A DNA stretch of 64,000 nucleotides, taken from positions 11,016,501-11,080,500 of the forward strand of contig JAPTOF010000015.1 of the NCBI GenBank assembly GCA_028554755.1, read 5' to 3'. The first letter of the stretch is position 1, and each line of letters opens with the position of its first letter. The DNA comes from Cordia subcordata. Taxonomy: Eukaryota > Streptophyta > Magnoliopsida > Boraginales > Cordiaceae. The position numbers and the translations under genes were made by a program. Shown piece after piece: positions 36,450 through 50,010 of the stretch. The notes under the pieces were generated by a model that saw nothing but the letters and a program-made list of their open reading frames with translations, did not search any database and had not been told where the DNA came from.

Positions 36450-37215
36450 CTAGACTAAACAGCACTAAAAGGTTTAACTTTAGGAATGGAAACTTGGGCC
36501 TTTTTTTGAATGATAGACTCTACTTTCCTAAGTTCCTTCACTAAATCGAAAAAGGTCAAGTTCAACTTGTTTGACTTAACTGTTAGCTTGAGCTTCTTGA
36601 AGGTTTCTGGTAGTGTCTCGAGTATCATCTCAATTTGAGTTGTAATGTCAATATAAGCACCTAAGGTCTTGGCAATGTCAAAGTTATCCATCAACCTAAG
36701 TACATGCTCTTCTCTTTCTGCCATCCTAGAATTCATGATCTCTCATATGGCAGCTTGCCTAACTGGCCTACTAATGTTGTTGAATATCTTAGACAATGAG
36801 GTCATGATTTCTGTAGTAGTCCCCATACCCTCGTGCTGTATCAACAAACTGTCGAAAAAAGATGCTAATATATAGCATTTGGCCATAGCATTAGCACTCA
36901 TCCAACCTTGTTCAGCATCTTACTGGATATTAGTAGAACCAATCCCTATCGGGAACAGGGTTGGGTAAGGACAAACTTGTACCCATTCTCACTGAGTACT
37001 TTGTCCAAGTTCCTCTTTTAGTGAACATTGTTTGGGCTGGTTAACTTATTCTCGAAGAGAATACCCGCCAAACCATTAGAGGAACTGGACAACATTTTAC
37101 TAGATACAGATATAATGATATCATAAATGAATGAGTAAAATAATATGATACAAGTATGATATGTATGTAAAAGTGGAAGACAACATACATTAAACCCTTT
37201 TACATCATTTGCCAT
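36450..37215 (-). pseudogene. Copia gag pseudogene, unit C
   Basis: Same domains as in unit B. The C-terminal open block is slightly longer (36736-36455, 93 codons), because a one-base difference near the poly-lysine codons moves the stop. Disrupted elsewhere by stops. Confidence 0.82.
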
Positions 37216-39127
37216 TTAGATGATAAACCCTCAAACTACTATGATGTAACAGTGTCTCAACCCTATCAACTTGAACTCCATGGATGGCATGGATGAATAA
37301 ATGAATAGCCGATTTAGGCTGTAGCTTATTTGGATAACACTTATCTAGACAGACACTATTGAATGGTATCCAATCATTATTTTGTTTGACCTCTCAAATC
37401 ACCTTAGGGCCTCCACTGATGGGTTAGCCGAACCCATGATTTGAGTTGAGTGTATTTAACCACTCATTAGTGTCTCATTCCCCGTTATATATCTAGACTT
37501 GAGCCTTCTGATTGGGTAATGACTCTTATCCCCATGTCATGAGACGATCTATGATGATGAACTTTATTGATGGGATCGTCGAACCTCATCAATGCCCTTA
37601 TGAACGTACACGTTAAGTCTACCTTGCTAAATCTAGGTGATTGTAACGCCCTCCGATAGGGATGTCAATGCCACTCTATCTTAGTGTGAACCAGATGTGG
37701 ATGGCCGTGGGTTTCCAATCCCCTCTCCCACTCAATATTTTGACCTTAAGGGTTTTTTCTATTTATCTTGGTCCCATGTGTTGTGGATCTAAACACCACC
37801 TTTAAATTAAAAGACCTCAGAATGTTCTTGACTTGAGTCTTCTAATGGCTTTTGACATTCTTGTCAACATCCCATTAGGCAACCTTTAGTAAAAAACTCC
37901 ATCGATGGGATGGCCGAACTCACTAATACCTTTTATGCTTTAAGATTCAACTTTGTGTTTCTAAAATATTTCAAGTTACTCAAATAGATTCGACTTAATC
38001 TTGGGCCTTTAATGAACCCATGGATTGGCAACTTGACTTCCTCTATTCGCTATTATACTTTGACTTTAGTTCTAAACACCCCTTTAAATTAAAAGATTCT
38101 CTTTGTGTCGCTAAGTCAAAATTGTACCAAAATAGGGAGTCAAACCTAAATCTAGATTACAAAATCCTTGGGTTGGCAAACTTGAGTTGTCTATATCCAT
38201 TGGTTAATTAGTATCACAAGCAACTAATATCCTTAACCAATTTCATGCATTGCTCTTTAGGATCTCTAATTACTGAATAATTAGCCTAAGTAATTTCGAG
38301 AGACTTATCAAACTCAAGCCAAACAAGATCCAAGGGTTAGCCAATTTTAAACCTTTCTTGGTTGGACATGTTGCTATGTGATCACATTGTAATAATCTAT
38401 ACATGCAATCAAGCATGTATATAGATATGACAAAATAAACATCCATAGCATAAATAAATAGTCCTCAATTGATGGCTCCTTGTTATACCGCTCTAAGCTC
38501 AAAGCTCAATGTAATTGAAATGCCAAAACCAAACTTTTGCTTCAAACCTACTTTAACTGCTTAAGCTTGATCAAGCTGCCAATCGATTGATTAGGTCAAA
38601 CAATTAGGTCAACCGACACTTCCACTGAAATAGCATCCTAGCCAGTCGAGCAACGGCCTCCTGCTAGTCAACTCGGTCGAAAATAGTACTACCAAAAAGC
38701 TCCTAATTTTGCTGGTCAGGCCTAAGACTCCTGCTGGTTGATTGGCTGCTCCAAAATTGCCTCGAACTTTGTGCACAACAACGTTTTCAGCTCGGAATTG
38801 ATTTATCACAAGGAATTACATGGAAAAGCATCTCGTACAAGCTTCATATATGACAAAAAACATAAATTTGGCCACCAAATACAAGCGAATTCCCATTGTC
38901 ATGCTTCTTGCAAATTGAAGCTACATTAACTTTCTATGCAAAAGTTTAAATCCATACATTCAAACCATCGATTAGGACCAAAATCACACTTATGCTACAA
39001 CCACAAAGGTTTGCCCATAAACATACACCATAGAAACATATAAATCTTTCCACCTAGAAGATTATTACTCATTCTATTATTCCATTACGCAATTTTAAGC
39101 CATAAGTATATGTATAATGGTACCTAA
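37216..39127 (-). mobile_element. Copia leader with degenerate internal repeats, unit C
   Basis: No gene. Repeated GATGGG...CCGAAC motifs recur near 37419, 37571 and 37903, as in unit B. The CCAGTCGA-rich cluster is near 38590-38745. Confidence 0.58.
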
Positions 39128-39139
39128 GCTTTGATACCA
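39128..39139 (-). other. Copia primer binding site, unit C
   Basis: Minus strand TGGTATCAAAGC, two bases inside the LTR start at 39142, as in unit B. Confidence 0.85.
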
Positions 39140-39141
39140 CT

Positions 39142-40915
39142 TGTTGGATCTAGATGCTATTCCTATGGCTAGTTTTCATTCCAAATTCTAAAAAACAAAA
39201 TCAGATTAACAACGATGGGAATGGTAACATAGCATAAATAAAGTCTATTATACACATGGGCATCATATTCAAACAAAAACACGAGTAAATTTAAGACCCG
39301 TTACCCTTGTAGCACCCAGATGCAAAATTGGTTTCTTCGTGTAGTACCCGCCTTGTATTATTCTTCTAGTGGTCTTCTCCACTATTTCCAAAGCTCTATT
39401 TCTAGGAAACAATTTGCTCTATAGTAGGCAAGCAATTTTTAAGGCTAAATTAAGGTCATGGAATTTAGTGTGTGTTCTTGGTGCTAGTGTGTGAAATTTC
39501 CTACACAAACCTATGAAGGAAATATCTCTCTCTCTTTCATTCTCATATGGGTTATGCATATCTTGTACTATTTATAGTCCAAGGTAACCTTAATAAGGAT
39601 AAAGTTCCTAGAATTTTATGTTTCACTATAATACCTCTCCTTAGTCTTTCTAGAAATGGAATATTCCCTAGGGATAAGGATATCCCAAATATTTCATCTC
39701 ACACACTAAATATCTTCCATGTAGGCCTTACTTATCTAAATAAGATATCCATGAGTTATATTAAGAAATCCCAGATAATTAAATCCCTTCTTAATTCTAA
39801 ACTCCAATCTTAATTGACAAACCACATAATTGATTTACCTTAATTAATTTATCAAATAGAGTAATGGCTAATGGAGGAATCAAAAGACATAATTACCTTT
39901 GGCATCAAATATGACCAAAATACCCTCGTCATCTCTTAGCCGACACTAAGGCCATTTTAACCTCAGTCTATTTCTGCCAGAAGACAAAAGCCACACTCCA
40001 GGATAATTACTGGCTAAGTAGGAGCTTGTCACCTGCTCCGGTGACCTCTGTCTTTGACCAACCAAGTGAAATGTCCAAGACACCCCTCAATGTATACCTG
40101 TAGTCAAGGTCGATCGCAACAAGCACCATCACCCCCAAGACTACAAATGGAATCTCGAAATCTCTAGTCCCATATAATGATTATCCACTAGTCATGGATT
40201 TCTTAATCTAAGGAGTGACCCATAAGCCAAATGATCGATATACCCCTGAGGGTATTATCACTAGTACTAGATTTCTGGTGATCAAGTGCACAAATCCAAG
40301 GGGGCACATAGACTCTACTGTTGCATTTGCATGTCCCAACTTAGTTAGCATGCAATACCCAACGTACGTGGTAGACAATCTTATCATACAAGACCTCTCC
40401 TTGTGGTACATCAAAGTGCTGTACCTTAACTTAGTTAGTTCATCTGCATATGCTCAAGATTAAGAGCATTGGTCACTCAAAAGCTATGAGTAACTTGTCT
40501 TCTATAGTTGACGGTACAGTTCCCAAAAGACATACTCACGATAGCCTTCTTCAATGCGTGACACACACTCTAGGAGCGTAGTCTAGAAAACCATCCAATG
40601 ACCTAGGTAGATCACCCTCTCAAGAAGACTCGCCCAGTATAACCTTGTCCCCGTAGAGTAACTAATACTACCATCTGGTTATGAATATCTTTTATGATAT
40701 CACCAAATCTGGACTTGGATCTATTGTGCATCCAGCTTCACTACGCACTCAAGTTATTGGTCTATATCATTGGACCTTTATACTTTGTAGTAATGCATAG
40801 ATAGAGAGAAGAAGTTGTGCAAAACTCAATCATATGAATGATACGATGAACATATTATGTCTACTCTTCAGTACTCACCATGTGCTTTTAGTCTTTAGGG
40901 CATACATCTTCAACA
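39142..40915 (-). repeat. Copia 5' LTR, unit C (1,774 bp)
   Basis: TGTTGGATCT at 39142 to ...CTTCAACA at 40915, giving intact TGTTG...CAACA termini. An antisense 88-codon frame (39547-39813) is conserved from unit B. Confidence 0.82.
39569..39576 (-). promoter_or_regulatory. TATA box of copia 5' LTR, unit C
   Basis: Minus-strand TATAAATA, unchanged from unit B. Confidence 0.5.
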
Positions 40916-41079
40916 CCTATCATTAACTTATGTTATCTCTTGATGACAGAAAATAAATCTCAAACATGGGTGTTATTCAATATAATCATCACTACAAATT
41001 AGAGATAGCATAACTTGTGAATATTCTTTTATATTTGATAATTCTTCTAAACATTCACATATGTTTATATATGTGACAG

Positions 41080-41816
41080 CATTGGTAGCTGTCACGGAGA
41101 AACAGATGTAAAAAGAATTACCATAACCAACTATAAATTCATTGGCGCAACAAATGGAGCTAGAATTAAGACTTGGCATGATTCTTCAGTACTTTCAGCT
41201 TCAAACATTGTCTATGAAGATTTAGTTATGAATGCGGTTACCAACCCATTATCATCAACTAATACTACAATTCAATTAGTAGAGTAGTGGTAAGATGCTA
41301 TACTTTCTTGTGCTTAAGTGAATTTAAAATATTTTTTTAGTTATGATTTTGTAATTTTGATGTCCAAATATACTGAAACTTATGAAAAGTAAGTGATTGT
41401 TTTCTCATAAAATATTAAAGTTTATCAAACTATTTTATAGAATCATTAGGTTTCTTACCCACAAGATAGAGAGTACATCCACTTGTTCTTTTTAATTATT
41501 ATGATGAAATAGAAATTCGATACTTGATTTCTTCATTATAAATTAGATATCTGTGAACTTTAACCTTAATGCCTTCTTTGAACTAACTACACAGCCATCC
41601 AAGGTGAAGACCATTGATGTCTATTTCAAAAACATAATAGGTACCACTATCTTAGAGGTTCCAGTGACCCTCAATTGTAGTGAAGCAGCTCCTTATGAAA
41701 ACATTAAATTGGCTAACATTGATCTAATAGCAACCTCTGTGGATGTTGGCCCTTTTTCTTCATTATGTATTAATGGCAAATTCGTAGTTCATAGGAAACT
41801 TCCCTCCCAGTTGTAG
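41080..41816 (+). pseudogene. Polygalacturonase (GH28) pseudogene, two 3' exons, unit C
   Basis: Same two-exon fragment as in unit B, with the identical frame lesion after NP and the stop (41260-41262) in the following block, so the gene was already dead before duplication. The last exon (about 41547-41816) remains open for the same 87 codons with a few substitutions. It lacks the catalytic region. Confidence 0.8.
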
Positions 41817-42549
41817 CTAAATCGTAAATACATACTTAAAAGGGTCTATAGATAATTTTTTATTTAATGTTCCATTCTTTGGCATCTTCTAGGAGGTCTA
41901 AAGGATGATCATTCCTTTAGATGCAAAACATGTAAGATGACATGTATCTTATAGCATTCAACTCAAATGAATATGCCAAGTCTCTTTCTTTCTATTTTCT
42001 TTTTACTTTATGAGGTATCTATTGTTTTGTTCATTGACCATGGCATGAACACAATCAAATTCTTAACTATATTCTAGTTTTATGTGAACTTTGAGTCGTT
42101 AATTATAAATTTTATTATGGAATCTCAAGACTAGAGTCTTTCTTATTTACTTTTTGGTCAAAGGAAGAAACTTTCATCAAGAAAAAAAGGAGTTGTAAAT
42201 TACAATCTCCCCATACATCTGCTTTAGTGGTGAGACAGCTCTTCACGGCACTGGATACGCATTAAATTCACAATGTCAATTGCCTGTAGAGAACTAAGTT
42301 TGTATCTCCTTCTTGCTAACGTTAGGTATGATTTAGGGTTGCTATCTTAGTGCAATCATGGCTCAGTAAAAGGCTTACACTTGTCCTTATGCCCCCAGGT
42401 GTAGTTTCAAGTGTCTTGGATTTTGATCTTATTCTGAGCCTAAGCTTCCATTAGCAGCTTCAACCTTTTTCTTTCCCTTCAGCTCCTAGCCTGTAATGGA
42501 TACTCTTGGATTGGCTTGATCACATACTGTGCCTTCTTGTTATGGCTTT
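41817..42549. other. No gene: GH28 3' flank and decayed sequence, unit C
   Basis: AT-rich, no supported coding frame. Agrees with unit A where unit B has private changes. Confidence 0.5.
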
Positions 42550-43241
42550 AGTCGTTGACTTTCTCACAGGTTAATTGTTACCATATACACTCCCATCTCA
42601 CTTAAGAAAGGGGTTTTGTCCAAAGCCATTTCCTCAAAGATTTCAATATTACTTTCTTTAATTGCCTTCTAAATGGCGTTCCTTAAAGCCACGTAGTTTT
42701 CGATATTGTGAGACTAACAGTGGTGTTACTTCTAGTATTTTTGGTCTAAGATTTCTTTCAATGATGGGATCTTGTGTTCTGCTAATAGTCGCACTTGCTT
42801 GTCTTTCAACAGGTGGTCAAATATTGTCTTAGCTTTGGAGATATAGGAAAAGAAATATTTCCTCTAAGGTTTGGGGAACGCTTGGCAAACATAACCATTC
42901 TCGCCTATGATCTACGTGAGAGAGACCATTTTTTCCTCAACACCCTTTGATAGTACATAAGTGCTTACCCTATGGTGGCTTCTATTATGTGAACTCTTAT
43001 GAAGGTTAACCTCATTCTTTCTCTCTCTTCTCTATGTAGTAGCTCGTACTTGATAGCATTAGCAGCTAGCTAAAAAAGATCTATGGACAATTGCCCTTTG
43101 AATTTCTTTTATAATTCCAATTTTACATACTTGGGCTCATAAAACTATTTGTAACATCTAATGTAGTACTTTTTTAAACCTCACAATAAATTGCTTTGCA
43201 TAATCACTGGCATCTAGCTCATCTTGGCTAGGCCCACCTAT
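42550..43241 (-). pseudogene. Ty3/gypsy gag remnant, unit C
   Basis: Same decayed region as in A and B, including the stretch near 42773 missing in A. Several frames, none intact. Confidence 0.58.
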
Positions 43242-45164
43242 TCGAATTTTACATTTTAAACACCACAAGCACATGGTGGTTACTAGCTATTGGACATGAT
43301 ACGTTCATGATATTATTTATATGATTGAGTTTTACACAACGAACTCTTTTCATTTGCATTGATTCAGTGTATGAAGGTCCAATGATATCGACCAATGACT
43401 TGGATGCACAGCGAGGCTAGACACAGTAGGTCCAAGTCTAGATTTGGTGATATCATAAACTAGTCCATAGCCAAATGGTGGTGTTGGATGCTTTATCAAG
43501 ATAAGTCTATTGTAGGCAAGTCTCTTTTGATAAGGTGATCTACCTAGGTCGTTGGATAGTTTTTCTAGACTCTAATCCTAGTGTCTATGTCATGCATTGA
43601 ATAGGGCCACCATGAGTATGTCATCTAGGAACTATACCATCAAATATAGAAGACAAATAGCTTTTGAGTTACCAATGCTCTTAATCTTGAGCATATGTGG
43701 ATGAACTAATAAAGTTGGGATACAACACTTTGTTGTGCCACGGTGAGAGTTATCATTTGATATGATCATCAACATTGTACATTAGATCTTCTGTTCTATT
43801 TAGTTATAACATGCATATGCAATAGTTGAGTCTATGCACCCTATTGGATTTGTCCAATTGATCATCAGAAATCTAGTACTAGTGATATTACTCTTCAGGG
43901 GATATTGGTCATATAGTTTGTGGGTCACTCCCTAGATCAAGAAATCTGTGACTAGTGGATAATCATTCCATGGGACAAGATATTCTGCAATTCCAGATGG
44001 AGTCTTGGAGGTTATGGTACATGAAAGGACTCGCCTTGACTATGAGTATACATAGAAAGGTATTTTGATTATTTCACTCAGTTGGTGAAAGCTAGAGATC
44101 ACCAGAGTGGGTGACAAGCTGCTGCGTAACAAGTGATTATTCTTAGGGTACAGCTTTGGTTTTCTGGTGAAAATAGATCGAGGTAAAAGTGGCCTTAATG
44201 TTGCCAAAGAGGTCGAGAGGGCATTTTGGTTATTTTGAAAGTAAGGGTAATTATGTCTTTTGGTCCCTCCACTGGCCATTACTCTATTAGATGCATCAAT
44301 TTAGGAATGTTAATTATGTGGATTGCTTAATTAAGATTTGAGTTTAAAATTAAGAAGGGATTTAATTATACGGGTCTTTTTAATATAACTCATGGACATC
44401 ATAATTAGACAATCGAAGCTCATATGGAAGATATTTAGTGCGTAAGCCAGAATATTTGGGACGGTCTTATACCAAAGGGATATTTCTTTTCTAGAAGGAG
44501 TAAAGATGTGTATTATGGTGAAGCATAATATTTCCAAATCCTTATCCATATTAGGGTTGCTTAGTACTATATATTCTATGGGATAAGCATAACCCATATG
44601 GAAAAAGCGAGATCCTCTTTGAAGTATTTCTTAGAGTTTGCACAAAAATTGGCACATACTATCACTAAGTACACACATTAAATCCTATATCCTTAATTAA
44701 GCCTAGATTAATGCTTGCCTACTACGTAACACTTCATCTCCTAGCTACAAAGGGTAGTAATATTAGAGAAGACCACTAAAAGGCTTGTTCGAGATTGGTA
44801 TTGAGTAAAGATGCTGGTTGCATTCGAGTCACGCTACAAGGGTAATGGATCTTGACTCTACTTTTGTTGTTACTCGTGTTCTTAGTGCCCATATGAATAA
44901 TAGATTGTGCGTATGCTATATTTTTGTTTCTATTGTTGTTTATACGCTTTGAGTAGCATTAGAGCTTATGTTTCTATTATTCATGTTAATGACATAAAAT
45001 TGTGTAAGGATGCAATAGAATGTGTAATAATCTCGTGGGTGGCAAGATTTATAAGTTTCTATGGTGTATTTGTTATAGGTTAGCCTTTGTGCTTGCAGCA
45101 CATATGTAATTTTGCTCCCAGTTGATGGTTCATATACTTGATTTAACTTCTTGAGTAGAAAAAA
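43242..45164 (+). mobile_element. Inverted copia LTR plus leader fragment, unit C
   Basis: Counterpart of 1762-3679 and 21730-23650. It forms the right arm of the inverted copia pair whose left arm is 39142-40915. Confidence 0.7.
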
Positions 45165-46520
45165 TGATGAACTTCGAAACCACCAAAAATAAGTTCCAAT
45201 ATCTTATCTCGCAAATTTAATTTGAGTACGTGGTGAGAAAGGGTAGAGTCAACTAGGATTGGAGGATTTAGAATATGCTAATTATGCAAATAGATTAATC
45301 AATAACCCGCAATCAAGAGGCGGAGTTTTTAAGGCTAAAAATCGATATAACACAAAACTATCCAGCCACTAGACCCTTAAGCATGGGCACACAACTGAGC
45401 AGCAAATTAAAAAACGTAAATAGCAATAAAGTTGTAGCTATGGATGCAATCTAGACCTAAATAAATGCTGGAAAATCAATATTAAATGAGAAATCAGTGG
45501 GAATTAAGCCTAGCCTCGGGTTTAATCTCAATTTTGGTCAACAAATCAGATCCTAGATATAAAGATAACTTCCACCTATTTTGATAAATTAGTTATAGTC
45601 ATCGGCACAGTATCACAACCTCATCTTTTCTTAATGTGTTCATAATGGTTCAAGCCCTCCACAATTTTTTCCACTATCGCCTTACCTATTAGACTGTCTA
45701 ACCCTTGGAGATTCCCGCAGCGTTTATCTAACGGCAGTAATAAAAATCTAGAAAGACTTGATTCTAAAAGTCAATTCTCTGGCGGCAATTGCTCATTTAG
45801 ATTATGTTTTTACACAGGTGAATAAACACGTGCAAAATTAAACAATCATAAAACAATATTAATTCTTGAAATAGTAAACACACAAACACCAAAATGATAG
45901 TGAAAGGGGAAAAACAATTAGATCTCATGGGTTTTGAAGAACCAAAAGCTGAATTAATCCTTGGCTAGAAAAGCAATTTAGAACTCTATTGTCATAAAAG
46001 TGGCACCTACAAGAGATGAAAATAACCTATTGGAAATTCTAAATATTGTCTGGATATCTCTATGAAACATATGTTGGAAAATATATAGAAGAATTTCTTA
46101 ACTAGAGCCCTTATCAAATAAGGAAACTCTTGTAAAAGTTAAAGAAAATAAAAAGGTAAAAATTCTTAATTACAATTCTTAATGAAATGAAAGTCTTGTA
46201 GAATTAATCTCCTCCCTTTCCAAAATATGGCAAGTCTTCAATACAATTCTTTTTTACAAGAGTGTTGCAAAATATTTTGAAGCTCTGATCAAAGCTAGGT
46301 CAATCCCTCATAGGCTTTACATGGTATTTTCCAAGGTGGTAGAATCAATCTTATCAACTACAAACATATGCAAAAAGCCTTTGAATCCATATATAATGCA
46401 TCCAACTCCTTTTCCCAAGCATAAACATGCAAAAATACATTAAAAAATCAATTAAAGAGCATTCAATTCCAGAATTAAGCATAAATAACTATGAATTAAA
46501 GGCTTATTTTGGACTTATCA
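45165..46520 (-). mobile_element. 3' LTR of Athila/Tat-type gypsy element, unit C
   Basis: TGATGAAC at 45165 to GACTTATCA ending at 46520. This is the LTR of the one gypsy copy still connected to its own integrase (50480-51821). Confidence 0.74.
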
Positions 46521-48570
46521 AATTCCCCACACTTAGACCATGCTTGCCCTCAAGCATGAAACCAGTTAAGAACATACAATTTACATGTAGGATTGATCAA
46601 GAGTATTGTTTTGCAAAGATTAGATGCTAACTTTTCACAACCTATGAGCAAGCATACCCATGAAGCAATGCAACATTCCTTAGCATAAAACCAATGTTCT
46701 ACACTTTCTGTTCACAACCGGTAGCTCATTTCATAGAGTACACATTGCTAAACACATTTAAAATATGTAGGAATCAAGACTTTAACTTATCAATTCATCT
46801 TAACAACTAGAGATTATAGCAATCAAGCATCCTTCAACTTACACTATCATTCAACACCAGAATACAATAATTCTAAACGCAATTCTCAACACAAGCATTA
46901 ATCCAAAGATAGCTCAAGTATGCCGCATCAAACAAACATTCTCAAAGTACTTGCTAAATACACAAATCAAGCTACTTTTTTTTCTCATCAATCATGCAAT
47001 GCATCAACCTTTCAACACATACAAAAAAAAAAATTTTTGACTCTAAAAACTTTTGTAGCACTTCAATCATCAAGATTTGACTCAACCAAAAATTTTTCAA
47101 AAACCCAACTTTTCAACAAAAGAATTCCCCGGAAAACAAGCATTTTTCAGCAGTAAAACATGGCCACAGTTAGTATTTACCAAAAAGAATTCCACTAGAA
47201 TTTTCCACCACGCTTCAAAACAACCCAACCTCCTTAGAAACCAAACATAGTCACACAAACCTTCAAAAGTCCTTCCACCATAACTCAAAGAAACTCGAGA
47301 AGAAAAACAAAGCTAAGCTAGTTTCTAGCAGGACAAAACAATTATCACCACATGTATAAGTTACCCGGATAGCACCCAAACACTATGTAAATGAACCTCA
47401 CACCAGTTAAAGCACACACAAAAGATTAAAGCCAAGCATGATTATGCTAATGCACAGAAGAGAAATCAAAAACACTTACCCCGACATGCAATTTTTCTCC
47501 AAAAAAAATAAGTTTGTGCTTAGGCCCAGCTGCTAGAAGATTAGATCACTTCAATTGCTTCCTTTCACTTTCATACATAACTTTCATGATTTTCCAAGAA
47601 TGTCACTCATCCTTTTTACCCGATGATAAACATTTGTGATGAATACCCCGGTTAATCAATTGGTCACAATTCTAGGTGGCTATTAGCTTTACTCATGGTC
47701 CCTTTTTTTTTAGAAGACTAGCGGAGTAAGAAGACACTTATTCAATTTAATTTCATTCATGCAGCTTTTTTTTTATAATTTAAAATTTCAGCACTTTTGT
47801 AGGAGTGACCTCAACCCCGACATAACTTTTCTAGGCACGCACTTTTTTCACAATTTTACTATAAAAAAATAAATCAAGACAAGTACCATCAAACTCAAAA
47901 TAAGCATTGAACTTCAATTTAAGCGCATGAACATTTTAAGCCCAAGTTACGTTAAGCAAGGTTCGAGCACGTCGTGTTCAAAGTAACAATCAAGGAACTA
48001 AATACAATGTGGATGGATTTTTACATGTACCAACTAATTGTTGCAAGCAAAATAAGTTTCCCGTGCATTAGGATTAGACTTTTTCCAGGAGAGGTGCCAA
48101 GTTCACAAAGAAGGAAGTGGAGTAAAAAGAAAAAGGATTTGACAAAAGAGCTTTTAAGGACTTAATAGTTTGACTTTAAACTCAAAGAAACATGAACTAA
48201 AAACATTAAAGGACTCTAGAAAGACATTTTTACAAGACACTTAACAACAACAAAAAAACCTTTTTTGTCATTTTTTTGGTTTTCCTCTTTTTTTCCTATT
48301 CATAAAGACTCAAGAAGACTTGAGCAATACTAAATATAACATATATATTCACAAAACTCAATATATCACATTAAAAACACATCTAAGAATAAAAAAGACT
48401 CAAACATAAAGGGCTAAAATGAAGCAGCCCTTCCCTATATTTATGTTGCACATTGTTTTCAATGTGTAAAGAAAAGTAAGTAATAAAACAAAAGAAAGAG
48501 AAAACAAAATGAAGAAAAAGGGAAGTAAGATGACTTCCCTTAAATGAGGTGAGGGAAGTGGTGGAACGGG
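46521..48570 (-). mobile_element. 3' untranslated region of gypsy element, unit C
   Basis: Non-coding, with the inverted CACATTG...CAATGTG motif at 48449-48466 and the purine-rich tract beside the LTR (about 46521-46545). Confidence 0.58.
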
Positions 48571-50010
48571 CTATCAGTCATCCGAAGTAGGGCCATGGTA
48601 CCCCAAGTGTTGTACCCAACCATAAAGTAATTGCTCCAATCTAGCAAGCGTTATGGATTGATTGGCCAATGATTTCTCTATGCAAGCCAACCGAGCCTCG
48701 TCAGTGGTATGGGACGTGAATGGGCCAACCATGTGGGATGCTAAGGCTTCGTATGCATCCTCCAAATGTGCTACCACTGGGTGTGTATCCTGTATAATGA
48801 AAACATATCTATCTCCCTTGAGAAGATTCATGGCTTGCAAACATAATAAGTCTAAATATGCCATGTTAAATGCTTTAGTAAGGGCAGTAGAGCATGATTT
48901 AAAATGAGTATGAGTTACTGCCATGTCTGTAATGAATGACCCCTAGATTAATAGCCTCTTTCTATAGCTAACAACAGCACTAAAATGTGCGAGAAGCCAA
49001 CAACCAAAATTGACTTGTTTCTTGTGAACTATGCACCATAAGAAAAAGAGTTCCATTTTTGTCAACATAGTTAGATTATTGGCTTTTCTTGAAAAGGAAT
49101 ATGCCAAAAATCAATGAATGTGAATCAATGCTAGATTTGCAAGAAAGTGATCACGTGAAGTGCTTGGCTTATAGGGTAGAGGATCCATGGGTGCCAACTC
49201 TTTATATGCAAGTGAAGCATCAAAATTAGATGGAAATGCACATAAGCTATTCAAATACTCCTCAGATTTCAAAGAATTGCCTAGTTATGAAACCCATTAT
49301 CAAATTAAACTCAGTTATAGACAAATAACAATCCATGCTTATCATTCTAAAGCAGACCCTTTTGGTGTATTAACATTGAAAGTACTTACTGTATCAAATT
49401 TAAATGTAGCACAGAATTCTCAAGCTCAAAATAAGTAGGATGATTAACTTTCACATAAGTCTATAACCCAACATTACCAAGAAATTCTAGCACTTGATTC
49501 TCTAAGCCGAGCAATTTTAAAGCCTCAAAATCCATTGATTTACAAGCATAAAAATCACAAGACAACATTTCAGCATACCTAATGCGATGCTCCAAATTTT
49601 AAAATAGTGGAGTGGTATGCGAAGAAGCTAGTATAGAGACTTGCAAAACTCAACCAATAGAAACTTAGGCTTAACCACTCGAAGAAGGGAGTGGAGGAAC
49701 AACGGGTGGCTAAAGGGCTATTTGGCCGCGCATTGCCACTATGCCTTGGTTGCTAGCATGCATCATCCTTTCAAGGGAAGTCGTAAATGGTGTAGGTTGT
49801 GGGGTAGGGGGTTGGCGAGGGGTTCTACTTAGGGTTGGGAGCTGTTTTCTTGAACAAGAGAGGGTTTTTACATTTAAAAATGTGCGCATAATGTTGAGCA
49901 GGTGGGGGCACTGATGATAGCGATGTGGGGGTAGGGGTTATTGGTTTAGATCTGGGTTCTTCTCGGGAGACCAGAAGGTGAAGCCTTGTCTTCCAATTTT
50001 TCTTCGGCAT
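48571..50010 (-). pseudogene. Athila-type env-like (ORF3) pseudogene, unit C
   Basis: ATG at 50010 opens MPKKNWKTRLHLL. The C-terminal block is a 116-codon frame (48924-48574). Unlike in units A and B, the sequence upstream of the ATG is the genuine element (leader, then integrase), which confirms the env-like position downstream of pol. Frameshifts break the middle. Confidence 0.62.

Larger units (their letters stand above)
29041..40915 (-). mobile_element. Decayed Ty1/copia element, unit C, with two solo-LTR insertions
   Basis: Colinear copy of the unit B element: truncated 3' LTR 29041-31267, polypurine tract 31268-31280, pol, gag about 36450-37215, primer binding site 39128-39139, 5' LTR 39142-40915. 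It differs by the younger solo LTR at 32401-33965 within pol. Confidence 0.85.
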